A stretch of DNA of 64,000 nucleotides from Rhynchonema sp. JSB1_4 (lineage: Eukaryota > Nematoda > Chromadorea > Monhysterida > Xyalidae), in NCBI GenBank assembly GCA_030248065.1, contig JASAMV010002173.1:1-64000 (forward strand). The letters are read 5' to 3'. The notes under the pieces are model-generated. The model saw only the letters and a list, made by a program, of their open reading frames with translations, did not search any database and was not told the DNA's origin. Below are positions 51,031 to 61,157 of this stretch, piece by piece. The stretch's first letter is position 1, and every line of letters begins with the position of its first letter. Both the position numbers and the translations under genes were made by a program.

Positions 51031-52256
51031 TTTAGCAAATTCAGTGCTGTTGTTGTTTTATAGGAGGCGGCGTCCTCAAAAAACGTTTTTCCACATACGC
51101 ACGCGCCACACCACTCTCACCTACAGAAATAAGTGAAACGAGCCTGCAGATTAAAGTCAGAGATTGTCTGCTGCGACTCTCGATTTTCCTTCGGTCCTCA
51201 TGTGAAAAAAAACGTTTTTTTTCAATCAGTTGCTCATAAAATGCACATTTTGATAAAACTTACAGTGTTTGTAGCGCGCGCGCGCGATAAATAAACAAGA
51301 TCAGTGTCGCAGCGCGACCACGTATGTCGCCACAGCACCCGAAACCGTTCCAGACTTAGTTTTTGTTGGATTAAACCAGAGCATTTCCAGTCCATGTTTA
51401 CAATTAAGCAGTACACTGTTTTGGATGTGGTCAAGAATGTCTCCGTTTGGCGTCACATACGTTATTTCCTTAAGCTAGCACATTCGTTTATTGGTCACGT
51501 TATAGAGTAAAGTTTTGTAGGATCCATAAGCAATAATAATATCGCCAAAGGTACTTCGATAGGAATGAATGCCACACGCAGATAATAATAATTGTTTTGA
51601 CACGGCCATAATTATTACAAAATTCCGGCGCCGAAATCTAAACTGAAAACTTTGGACGTTAGGTATTTCACACAACCAGTTGTCACAACGTAAATCACGG
51701 CCACATGGTCATCAGTAGGTGGGATACCAAATCGAAAATTAAGCTGAAGACTTTCATTTTCCTCAACGGTCCCTTCCTGATACGCAGAACTTAAACCAAG
51801 AGCGGAAAACTGGAACACATAGATAAATTGATCGTTCAAAAACCGGTCATATTCTAGGTAGGATTCAGTTGCATTGGGTGAACCGCCAAAAAACGATGAA
51901 AGTTGATAGTACTCGAAGCTGACATCCGGGTTGCTGAGCGCTACTGGCAAAACAGGATTGAATCCCTCGGCGCTTGGAGCTGATTTTGTCCCGTATCTGG
52001 AAAGTATGTTGCCTCAAATACTGCGTATGCTACGCATCACATTGCGTGAACCGAACACCAACCTGCATATGCAGTGTGAAACGTTCAATGTGGAAAACTT
52101 GTGTATGTTCTGTGTATAGTCACCACTAAACCGGCTGGCCTTATGAAAAGTCACCAACACAGCTGCTGGACATTTTTGAACGCTGCCTGGAACTGTTACA
52201 TGTAATGTAATGCACATGGGAATGAATAAACATGAATGTACCTAAATTCACGTTGA
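51031..52256 (-). pseudogene. Duplicated, damaged fragments of ATPase, propeller and MCP genes
   Basis: 51031-51300 is an indel-ridden copy of the ATPase 5' region. 51310-51600 is a similarly damaged copy of propeller exon 1 (compare 55703-56098). 51615-51996 is an intact copy of the last MCP exon (compare 56104-56485), and up to 52256 copies the MCP region to about 56745. Junctions fall near 51305 and 52258. Confidence 0.75.
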
Positions 52257-52772
52257 ATGTTCAAACAGTGGAGGATCAAAATTGTGTTTATTGAATTGTG
52301 TCTGCCACTGACTGACGTCAAGCGGAGCAGCATACGTGCATACTCTTTATCAGTAAACAAATGCTGTAAATCGTCAAATACGAAGCAAACAGATGAATTC
52401 TCAGGATCAGAATTGTCAAAAAATTCTTCTTGTTTTGCCAGGATTTCTGGTGGAATGGATTGAACAAACTCACAATCTATACTTTGAGCACTACAGTATG
52501 ATAAAAAATCAGAATAAAGCCCGTCATTAAACGTATCATAGAACACAACAACTTTTTTCAAAGGAGGTGCCCCATCAACGCATGTTTCGAAACATTTTAG
52601 CAAATTCAGTGCTGTTGTTGTTTTATAGGAGGCGGGCGGTCCTGCAAAAAAACGTTGGTTTACCGTAACATACAGCACTGCGCCAAACACCAACTCGCTC
52701 ACCTACAGAAATAAGTGAAAACGGAGCCTGCAGATTAAAGTCAGAGATTGTCTGCTGGCGACTGCTCGACAT
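52257..52772 (-). CDS. Packaging ATPase, 5' part with P-loop (element 2)
   Basis: Exon 1 52772-52703 (MSSSRQQTISDFNLQAPFSL), a 61-bp intron, exon 2 from 52641. The splice creates the P-loop GPPASYKTTT: the usual G before KT is Y, so it is a variant Walker A. The frame then runs through the Walker B strand to INTILILHCLN and is cut at the duplication edge near 52258. With 50425-51030 it represents one gene. Confidence 0.72.
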
Positions 52773-52955
52773 TTTCGGCTTCGGTCCTGCATGTGAAAAA
52801 AAACGTTTTTTTTCAATGCAGTTGCTCATAAAATGGCACATTTTGATAAAACTTACAGTGTTGTGTAGCGCGCGCGGCGACGATAAATAAACAATGATGT
52901 CAGTGTCAGCAGCGCGACCTTAAAAAAAGAAAAAAATGAGCTCAATTCCGGTTCG

Positions 52956-53429
52956 CTAAAGTTCTGCGTGTACCAACCAATAGCAGTGCAGCCGGCAGCA
53001 CGATCCACCATACCCACTTATGGCTGCTGTGTTGCTCTGCGAAATAAGCACATTTTGGAAACAGCATTTCAGTGTCAATTTTTTGGTTTCACAATTACCT
53101 TTGCATATCGTTCGCCGGACCAGAGCAATTTTTGGATCAATGGCAGCCGTGGCGTGCACGCATTCCTTCCAACACGAGCGATTCCATTCAATTTGTTGCA
53201 GATTCGGTAATATTTGACTCAATCTGCTTGTTTCAATCTGAACTTGGCAATTTTCACCAAGGTCCACAATTATGACGTCAGGCACTTGCACCTGATCTGA
53301 TTTGGACGGCATCTGCTTCAAGTCACCACCACAAACTGCGACGTTACCGTGGATGCAACATCGATTGATTCGTTCATCACAGGCAATCGCAATGGACACC
53401 AGAACAATAAATGCATTAATTCGGTACAT
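52956..53429 (-). CDS. Cys-rich type I membrane protein (element 2)
   Basis: From the ATG at 53429: signal peptide INAFIVLVSIAIACDE, then a secreted domain with at least 12 Cys (RCCIHGNVAVCGG, WNRSCWKEC, TICKGNCETKKLTLKCC) and an N-glycosylation site NRS. In the current frame the C-terminus turns Gly/Cys-rich; a neighbouring frame from about 53020 gives a hydrophobic helix (VWWIVLPAALLLVG), so a one-base error or frameshift probably hides a transmembrane anchor. The 5' ends of this gene and the protease overlap head to head by 38 bp. Confidence 0.6.
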   Translation of the reverse strand: MYRINAFIVLVSIAIACDERINRCCIHGNVAVCGGDLKQMPSKSDQVQVPDVIIVDLGENCQVQIETSRLSQILPNLQQIEWNRSCWKECVHATAAIDPKIALVRRTICKGNCETKKLTLKCCFQNVLISQSNTAAISGYGGSCCRLHCYWLVHAEL

Positions 53430-53826
53430 GCTGCCTGAAAATATTTTATTCACTGGAATTTACCACAATTATTCACAGCTTTGGCTGTTGAAAAACAGTC
53501 TAATATCATTTCAAGTGTTACTGCTACCTGTGGCATCTGGAATTAATCATTATGTGCTTGTGGTGCGAAAAGGCAATATCCTATACTACATGGACAGTTG
53601 CAGAGACGCTATTGAAATTTTGCCTGAACAAGTTGTGCATTACGCACAAAGTGAACATCTGCTTATCACTGTGGCTCCTTTTCGTCTGCAATCCGCTGGG
53701 AGCAACGTCTGTGCAGTTTATGTGCTTTACTTCTGCTGGAAACTGCTGATCAAAAATGCTGACTTTTATGTGTGCTGTGACGACTTCAAGCCAACACAAC
53801 AACAAAATAATGATTTATACGTGTGA
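53392..53826 (+). CDS. Adenain/Ulp1-type capsid protease (element 2)
   Basis: 144 aa from the ATG at 53392. The start MDTRTINALI...ILFTGIYHN parallels the element 1 protease start (MDTAELLRIC...LFLGVFPSN). Catalytic residues: His53 in INHYVLVV, Asp68 in YYMDSC, Gln100 in FRLQSAG, Cys107 in SNVCAVYVL. The complete triad contrasts with the altered acidic position in element 1. It is transcribed against the other morphogenesis genes. Confidence 0.75.
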   Translation: MDTRTINALIRYMLPENILFTGIYHNYSQLWLLKNSLISFQVLLLPVASGINHYVLVVRKGNILYYMDSCRDAIEILPEQVVHYAQSEHLLITVAPFRLQSAGSNVCAVYVLYFCWKLLIKNADFYVCCDDFKPTQQQNNDLYV

Positions 53827-53949
53827 GTTTTATACGTCATGAAGTTGAAACATAAATCGATAAACACAGCACACTGCAGACGTACATGGTTTCGCACGTG
53901 CTTCAATGTGAGTGTTGCAAAGTTTCTGTGCTGTGGCACGCCAATTAAG

Positions 53950-55122
53950 CTACGAATGCTGACCAATGATTGACACCTGATCGGAAACAGGTAAGAGCGT
54001 CGCGTCACTTTGATCAATGTCCAGATTGCCAAAGAAACGAACCAGACAGTTGTATGAAAGGACTATCACTCCGCTTTCGGTGACAGCAACTGACGTAGTG
54101 TCCAACCTTCGGTCAAGCACGTTTTCACTTTGCAAAAACTCTGCGGCTGATAAATTGTCAGACACCACAGCATGTTCTCGCTTTCCAGATTCTACGCAGA
54201 ATGTATGAACGGAGCCCCGACAGCCACCGTGAATCAAACGATGTTTCGTGCGATCAAAGCACAGGTCATTGAATGGATAACACAAATGAGGCATTGTGCC
54301 GCAGAACTGTTTTGAAGTGATACTTTTACATTCTGACTGCTCTGGATCAAAGGTAGCAATTTCACCAAAGTCTGTGAGGCCGAAGACTGTATTGTTCACC
54401 ATTTCACATGACATTATGTTCGTGGCAGCGTAGACTCGGGCAGGCCCTCGTGCGCATCGCAGATCCCACAATGCCAAGCGGTTGTTGAGATGATTAAATG
54501 GCGCCGCGCTTGACGTCAGGAGCTTGCTGCAATCGATTTTGTGTGACGTAATGCGTCGGTGCGTGCCCGGGTCTGTGTGCTCTTTGGCGTATTGGCCTGT
54601 TGTGGTGTTGATGCGAATGTCGAATAGGTACACGGAAGCTGAAATATTATGTACCGGAATTTTCCACTTGAAGCTCAAACTGGAAAAATCGCTTTAAAAT
54701 AGTCTAATGGATGGACCAGAAAGAAATTAGAGCGCCCTGGAGCTTAAAATGGAAAACTCACTGTCAAAGGACATTGAGAATGTGTTGTCATTCAATTTTT
54801 GGCTGCCACTTGGTCCGCCATCACGTTCGCCGACATAAGCACCCGAAAGCTCGCGATTCCAGACTTGAGTTTTTGTTGGATTAAACCAGAGCATTTCCAT
54901 GTCCATGTTTACAATTAAGGCAGTATCACTGTTTTGGATGTGGACAAGAATGTCTCCGTAGGGCGGCACATACGGTATTTCATTAAGCAAGCACATTCGT
55001 TTATTGGTCACGTTATAGAGTCAAGTTTTGTAGGATCCATAAGCAATAATAATATCGCCAAAGGTACTTCGATAGGAATGAATGCCACACGCAGATAATA
55101 ATAATTGTTTTGACACGGCCAT
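53950..55122 (-). CDS. Beta-propeller protein of element 2, complete copy
   Basis: Exon 1 55122-54762, exon 2 54638-53950, phase-consistent, about 350 aa. Exon 1 has MAVSKQLLLSACGIHSYRS and a GDIIIAYGSYKTLLYNV blade. Exon 2 has VYLFDIRINT, RLALWDLRCARG, EIATFDPEQ and VHTFCVESG strands, i.e. repeated WD-like blades. It lies between the MCP and ATPase genes on the same strand, so it is an integral gene of the element. A propeller in this position is not a standard Polinton component. Confidence 0.65.
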
Positions 55123-55312
55123 AATTATTACAAAATTCCGGCGCCGAAATCTAAACTGAAAACTTTGGACGTTAGGTATTTCACACAACCAGTTGTCACA
55201 ACGTAAATCACGGCCACATGGTCATCAGTAGGTGGGATACCAAATCGAAAATTAAGCTGAAGACTTTCATTTTCCTCAACGGTCCCTTCCTGATACGCAG
55301 AACTTAAACCAA

Positions 55313-56098
55313 ATGCTCTGGATCAAAGGTAGCAATTTCACCAAAGTCTGTGAGGCCGAAGACTGTATTGTTCACCATTTCACATGACATTATGTTCGTG
55401 GCAGCGTAGACTCGGGCAGGCCCTCGTGCGCATCGCAGATCCCACAATGCCAAGCGGTTGTTGAGATGATTAAATGGCGCCGCGCTTGACGTCAGGAGCT
55501 TGCTGCCATCGATTTTGTGTGACGTAATGCGTCGGTGCGTGCCCGGGTCTGTGTGCTCTTTGGCGTATTGGCCTGTTGTGGTGTTGATGCGAATGTCGAA
55601 TAGGTACACGGAAGCTGAAATATTATGTACCGGAATTTTCCACTTGAAGCTCAAACTGGAAAAATCGCTTTAAAATAGTCTAATGGATGGACCAGAAAGA
55701 AATTAGAGCGCCCTGGAGCTTAAAATGGAAAACTCACTGTCAAAGGACATTGAGAATGTGTTGTCATTCAATTTTTGGCTGCCACTTGGTCCGCCATCAC
55801 GTTCGCCGACATAAGCACCCGAAAGCTCGCGATTCCAGACTTGAGTTTTTGTTGGATTAAACCAGAGCATTTCCATGTCCATGTTTCCAATTAAGGCAGT
55901 ATCACTGTTTTGGATGTGGACAAGAATGTCTCCGTAGGGCGGCACATACGGTATTTCATTAAGCAAGCACATTCGTTTATTGGTCACGTTATAGAGTAAA
56001 GTTTTGTAGGATCCATAAGCAATAATAATATCGCCAAAAGTACTTCGATAGGAATGAATGCCACACGCAGATAATAATAATTGTTTTGACACGGCCAT
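55313..56098 (-). pseudogene. Partial second copy of the element 2 propeller gene
   Basis: Exon 1 (56098 to about 55738) is intact and nearly identical to 55122-54762. Exon 2 starts normally but stops matching at 55313, where it joins MCP sequence (55123-55312 repeats 56099-56285). Either a true tandem duplication or an assembly error. Confidence 0.7.
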
Positions 56099-56103
56099 GA
56101 TTA

Positions 56104-58058
56104 TTACAAAATTCCGGCGCCGAAATCTAAACTGAAAACTTTGGACGTTAGGTATTTCACACAACCAGTTGTCACAACGTAAATCACGGCCACATGGTCA
56201 TCAGTAGGTGGGATACCAAATCGAAAATTAAGCTGAAGACTTTCATTTTCCTCAACGGTCCCTTCCTGATACGCAGAACTTAAACCAAGAGCGGAAAACT
56301 GGAACACATAGATAAATTGATCGTTCAAAAACCGGTCATATTCTAGGTAGGATTCAGTTGCATTGGGTGAACCGCCAAAAAACGATGAAAGTTGATAGTA
56401 CTCGAAGCTGACATCCGGGTTGCTGAGCGCTACTGGCAAAACAGGATTGAATCCCTCGGCGCTTGGAGCTGATTTTGTCCCGTATCTGGAAAGTATGTTG
56501 CCTCAAATACTGCGTATGCTACGCATCACATTGCGTGAACCGAACACCAACCTGCATATGCAGTGTGAAACGTTCAATGTGGAAAACTTGTGTATGTTCT
56601 GTGTATAGTCACCACTAAACCGGCTGGCCTTATGAAAAGTCACCAACACAGCTGCTGGACATTTTTGAACGCTGCCTGGAACTGTTACATGTAATGTAAT
56701 GCACATGGGAATGAATAAACATGAATGTACCTAAATTCACGTTGAATGTTGAAACACCACGCGGGACAGATTGTGGTCCGATAGGAACTGTCCTGCAACA
56801 GAAAAAAAGACTTTTTGAACTTTTTTGACTTCCTTCGTACTGACTTGTGTACCTGTAGTAATTAAATGGCTGGTAGCCAATTGAGTTCCATCGACTGAAC
56901 ACATGATCAACAGCATCAGCACTCAACCAAACCTAAAATTGAAAAAAAATCAGATTTATTGTCTGCAAAACAGGAAAAAGGTAAAAACTGCCTTTTGAAC
57001 AATCAGCTCGCAGCAATCAAGAACAAAACGGAAGTCATCGGTAGCATTCTTTGACATCAATCGTATACTGTCCAGTTCATGTTGCAATGTTACCTAAAAA
57101 GTATATTAAATAAACAATAAAATGCAAGGCAAGAGGAACAACCCCTTCACTCACTTGAATGTTGCAGTTAGGAAAAATTAAACGATTTGATGTCGAGAAA
57201 TCAAATCTTAGGGGTGTTACTGTTGTTTGTCTTTGCGAAAGAGAGTATAAATCACGCTTGGTGAAGCCTTCATTATCGCTGGTAACCTTGTCGTATTGTC
57301 CAATGCTGTCAGGTATCAGTTGACATAAGCTATAACAAAGACAGGAATTACTGAGTGTTAAAAAGGTGGCACTTTCTCATTATCGTACCGTCGCAGGTAA
57401 CCATATTTGGCGCTGTCGGTGTTTGTGTATTGCAACATCAGCATGTTTTTCAGGAGAGCCATATTTGAGGTTGTCTCTACTAACGTATCGCACAGCTTGA
57501 GCGATGTTTCGGACATCCACAAAAGACCGATTCCTGCGAGTAAATCTTGCATTGTTGCTTCATCCACAGTGCTAAGAAAAAAAACTGACCTGAGATTGGT
57601 GCTACAATGTCTGCAGCAGACAATTTGTCATGATTGGGACCTGAAATTTGTGATCACTGTACTTGTTGTTTAGTACCTACACATACCTACTGTATACCTT
57701 TCACTACTCGGCCGGTAACTCTCAGCACGAACTGGTTCATGAGGAAGGATGTGGCACCGGACGAAAATGTGAATGACACGATCCCGCTGTTGTTCTATGA
57801 AACAAAATTAACGTGGATTGGATGAAACTAAATTAGCGAGACATTGTACCGCAGAGTAAATTTTCTAATTCGCTGCCGCACAGTAAAATACGCCCCATAG
57901 TTAATGTCTAGTTACCCCCCACGCTCACCAGCGCCCGCCGCCCCCCGGGGCAGTACCTGCATTATATTCGGTTTAATCACACAAGTTTCCCTGCTGACAA
58001 TACTCTTCAGCTCAGGTGTTTCGTGGAAGAGGTTGAGTGTTTCTGGTGAAGTGGCCAT
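56104..58058 (-). CDS. Major capsid protein, multi-exon (element 2)
   Basis: Exons: 58058-57957, 57794-57698, 57640-57590, about 57571-57358, then shorter ones near 57240, 57080, 56880 and 56740, and 56485-56104. Pairwise correspondences with the element 1 MCP run along its length: ETLNLFHETPELKS (SVLDLFTVPPTQTA), IVSFTFSSGATSFLMNQFVL, WMSETSLKLCDTLVETTSN (FFKQVKVGINGKLAFDS), PLRFDFSTSNRLIFPNCNIQ (PIHCDLFMCDKALVSNCQV), YLEYDRFLNDQFIYVFQF (SYYDFLENFTVFAFDL). A one-base phase mismatch between exons 3 and 4 remains. The double-jelly-roll call rests on this alignment. Confidence 0.72.
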
Positions 58059-58065
58059 ATTGACA

Positions 58066-58374
58066 TCAACGGCGCCGACGTTTTTTAATGTTCTTTCGAC
58101 TCTTTTTCGGAGGTTTTATTTTGCGACCGATTTGACGTTTCTTCTTTTTAGGCGTTCCACGTGCCTTTCTGGACCGCTTTCGCTTCAGAGATTCCAGTTT
58201 TTTAACGACTTCACTCTTACTTTCTTGTTTGATTGCTTCCAGGTTTTCAGGGACCGTGTCCTCCAGCTGGGGACCCTTTTTGTATATCCAGGGGGGTAGG
58301 GGTGTGTTAGAAACGTTATTCGAACCTAGACTGCCAAATCCTGCGTCGGAACTACGGGGTAAATTCATGACCAT
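58066..58374 (-). CDS. Basic core protein (element 2)
   Basis: 102 aa from the ATG at 58374. A short Ser/Asn/Gly N-terminus, one acidic stretch, then a C-terminal half almost entirely Lys/Arg (KRKRSRKARGTPKKKKRQIG...). Same place, between minor capsid and MCP, as the basic core protein of element 1, though shorter and without the hydrophobic segment. Probable DNA-condensing virion protein. Confidence 0.65.
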   Translation of the reverse strand: MVMNLPRSSDAGFGSLGSNNVSNTPLPPWIYKKGPQLEDTVPENLEAIKQESKSEVVKKLESLKRKRSRKARGTPKKKKRQIGRKIKPPKKSRKNIKKRRRR

Positions 58375-58391
58375 AAAACATTGCGCGTGAA

Positions 58392-59279
58392 TTAGAAAAG
58401 CAGTCTTCGCTTAAAATGAAACTGAAAGCAGAGTGCTCCCAGGGACTGCGAGCAGAACTGAATCAGGCGACCTCGTTCATTCGTCAGCCGAAGTTCAATG
58501 CTTGGAATGTTGCCAATGCTACTCAATGGAAAGTAGCTTAATGTTTTATCTTGGTACTCGGTTTTCATTCGGGTTGCAATAAAGTCTGTGTGGACTTTGC
58601 TCGAAGTTGTACGGGTCTGATACTGAACAGGATAGGCTGCCAGCAAATTACTATAGCTGTCGTCCAATCGTGTAGGCTCAATCAGATTACAGTTAACAAA
58701 AAACATCTCGTCCCACATGTGTATGTTCGGTCATGTATCTCCGCTAAACTTTTTTCCGATGCTGTCTTCTGGTACGTCCATAACTGGGTGTGATGCGAAT
58801 CCGAGCTTATCAGCCAACACAGGTGACAGAACAAGGCTGAATGCAGCTGGGATAGGATCGCGATTATTCATTTTGATTGAGAAAATTTTGTCGGTAGAAT
58901 TGTAGGCCATTTCTACAATGGCCCTATCTGACTCGATTGCATCTAGGAATTCTTCGCTATTGAAAATCTTTTGACATTCTCGTTGAAGTTGACTTTCGTT
59001 CAGTACATATCCTCCAGTTGGCAGGTCGAATATGAAGTCGCGGCCACCGCAGTTCACTTTTATAGAACATTCGGACGCGTTGGAAATGCATGAAGGAAGG
59101 ACCGACTTTATAAGGGCACACTCATATGCTTGGCCGTGCAACTTGACGTAGTCCCCAGCAGACAGATTAAAGTTGCACACATAGTGAGCCATGTCCCTAC
59201 CGCTGGGCATTATCAGACGGTCGCTGGTTAAAAAAACGTAAAAATCATGGGGCGGCAAGTTAGAACACATTTTTGTCAT
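58392..59279 (-). CDS. Minor capsid protein with in-frame TGA (element 2)
   Basis: ATG 59279 overlaps the integrase stop (ATGA). HDFYVFLTSDRL and FNLSAGDYVKLHGQAYECALI match the first strands of the element 1 minor capsid. A TGA at 58733-58731 follows KKFSGDT, and the same frame continues with WDEMFFVNCNLIEPTRLDD (compare IYIYCDLCQPQIVGN) to ALCFQFHFKRRL. So one in-frame stop interrupts an otherwise intact 296-codon gene: a mutation, readthrough or sequence error. Confidence 0.72.
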
Positions 59280-60598
59280 TCCGCACGACGTAGCGAATCT
59301 TCAGACACGCTATGTGAAAAAGGACGACCGCCAGCTGCTGATTTTAATACATAACTACTCAATGGTTCAGTTGGGAGCACCTTATGTACCACATATACTT
59401 GTTGCTGATAAGTCGGGTCATTCGACTTTCGAAATGTGGTACTTTTTGTGACAGTTTTGAGCAACACTTTGTCCCCAATACCATATTTTGGTTCACGTAT
59501 ACCGCCGAACGTTGCTTGTTGCTGGAATCTGCGTTTACGTATGTTGTTCAATGCAATGGCAACATTCGCCTTAGTAATATTGGCAGGCGCAATTTTCGTG
59601 ATCGAATTAATGCTGCTGTTGTAAATGTCTACTGCCCTTTTGGCTGCTGCCACTGCAGTTATGGCAGGTCGTTCTTGTTGCATCCGTGCCATTGTTAAAC
59701 GTATGCTTCGAATTTGTCTCTCTGCCCTCGCGCTCTGAAGTTTAAAACATAAATGGTATATTTGCAGTAATTTTCATCAACAACTGATACAAACCTTATT
59801 TTCGCTATCGGGTGGTGGATAGAAGTGTTCTATGCCTCGGGCTTCACATTCCGCTGCTATACCTTTGTTTTCCGTTCCTTAAAACAGTCACGTGATCATT
59901 TTCATAGATGCGTGGCACCAGTAAAGGCAAACCACGTCAACACGAGTCCGATTTCGGAGGCCGAGTGCTTGCAAAACGAATAGAAAGAGAAAATCCTCAT
60001 GCCCCACACTGTATTCTACAAAGTGTAAGTTTTCCCAAATCAGCGGCCGTGTATGAATGTTTCACTAATCTGCCATCTCCGAAATCGGGCTCGTGTTGGC
60101 GTAGCGTTACTATATGTCCCTACCTCTATCAGTGATACACTTTTTAACTTTGAAGCCAGTTCCACTTTCATATTCGTCCACACATCGTGAAAACTGACGC
60201 CTTGCACTTTTCGAATCGACTTTTTTCATTGGTTTCACAATTGTGAAACTTGAAAATTGATCAACAAACACAAGCATCGCTTTAAAGTTTATTTTTCTCT
60301 TAAATTTAGAAAGGAAAAACGTGTCGACTGCGATCAAGTTCCCGGGATAGTTCACCAAATAGCTCCTAGTTGCCAGATGCCTTGGTATCGGATGTGGTAA
60401 TTGCATGTAAGAAGTATATGCCAATTTCTTTCGTAAATAATCCTCAACATCACGAAGTCTCAGATCGGGCATGGAGGGTTTAGCAGCATTGTATAATAGT
60501 TCAGGTCTAGTAAAAGCAGCAGAGTGGCTAATATTGGTCCAAATCCTATCCAGTTCTCGTTCCATATCACACGCCAAGAGTTGCCTTATTTTGTTCAA
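59276..60598 (-). CDS. Retrovirus-type integrase, three exons seen (element 2)
   Basis: Exons: about 60598-60124, 59877-59795 and 59734-59276, in phase. Catalytic residues: Asp in LIAVDTFF, Asp in ITDRG at the end of the first exon, Glu in ARAERQIRS after the second splice; D-to-E spacing is 34, one less than in element 1. The C-terminus (GIGDKVLLKTV, VYVVHKVLP) is the SH3/chromo-like module. The first exon has no ATG, so the start lies upstream, possibly through the zinc-finger exons at 60.6-60.9 kb. Confidence 0.8.
59936..60103. repeat. Inverted repeat (MITE-like) in an integrase intron
   Basis: CAACACGAGTCCGATTTCGG (about 59938) recurs inverted at about 60080-60103 with one or two mismatches, inside intron 59878-60123. 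Confidence 0.6.
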
Positions 60599-60910
60599 CG
60601 CATTGACAACAAATCGAAATCAACACTTTGTCCAATTTCGTTTTCTCGCTACTTTTCTGTGGAACATAGAATATACGATTGACACACAATTGGCATAATT
60701 CCAACAGAAAGCGCGTTCGAATTCGTTTCACGGGCGTCCCTGTGTCTTCCTGTGTGGCTTTGCCATGAAACTTTTCATGATGTCGCTGTAAAAAATATAA
60801 ATCTGTGTTCGCCTAACTTTTTGAATAAATTATACAAACCTTGAAACTTTTAAGATCAGGTTCGTACGTCATGCACCGACCGCAAAGTGGCGCGTATTCA
60901 ATAGAACCAG
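60590..60910 (-). CDS. Zinc-finger exons upstream of integrase
   Basis: An exon near 60905-60841 ends LCGRCMTYEPDLKSFK and, after a TTTTACAG acceptor, continues RHHEKFH at about 60786. Together they form a C2H2 finger. The second exon adds LCQLC and CCQC pairs. It may be the integrase N-terminal domain (a one-base shift would join it near 60590) or a separate small protein. Confidence 0.45.
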
Positions 60911-61157
60911 GATTGAATTTTGTTAAAAAAATAACAAAATTACAAAAAAATGACGTAATTATCTCCAGCCTGCGCTGCCTTCACACATAAAATTTTCCCA
61001 TACTCAACCCTGGTTCTAACGCTGTGCCATGATGTTGCCTGGCCAGGCAGGTTCCGTTTGTTCGATGTTGCACGCTTAATGACTGGTCAGCTGCAGACCT
61101 GGAACCGAAAAAAGCAGTGGTCACTTGGAATTCCAGAAGAAAAAAACACAAGAAATT

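Noticed and set aside
59908..60135. 75-codon + strand frame (MRGTSKGKPRQ...)
   Set aside because: It lies across the inverted repeat inside the integrase intron and has no supporting features.
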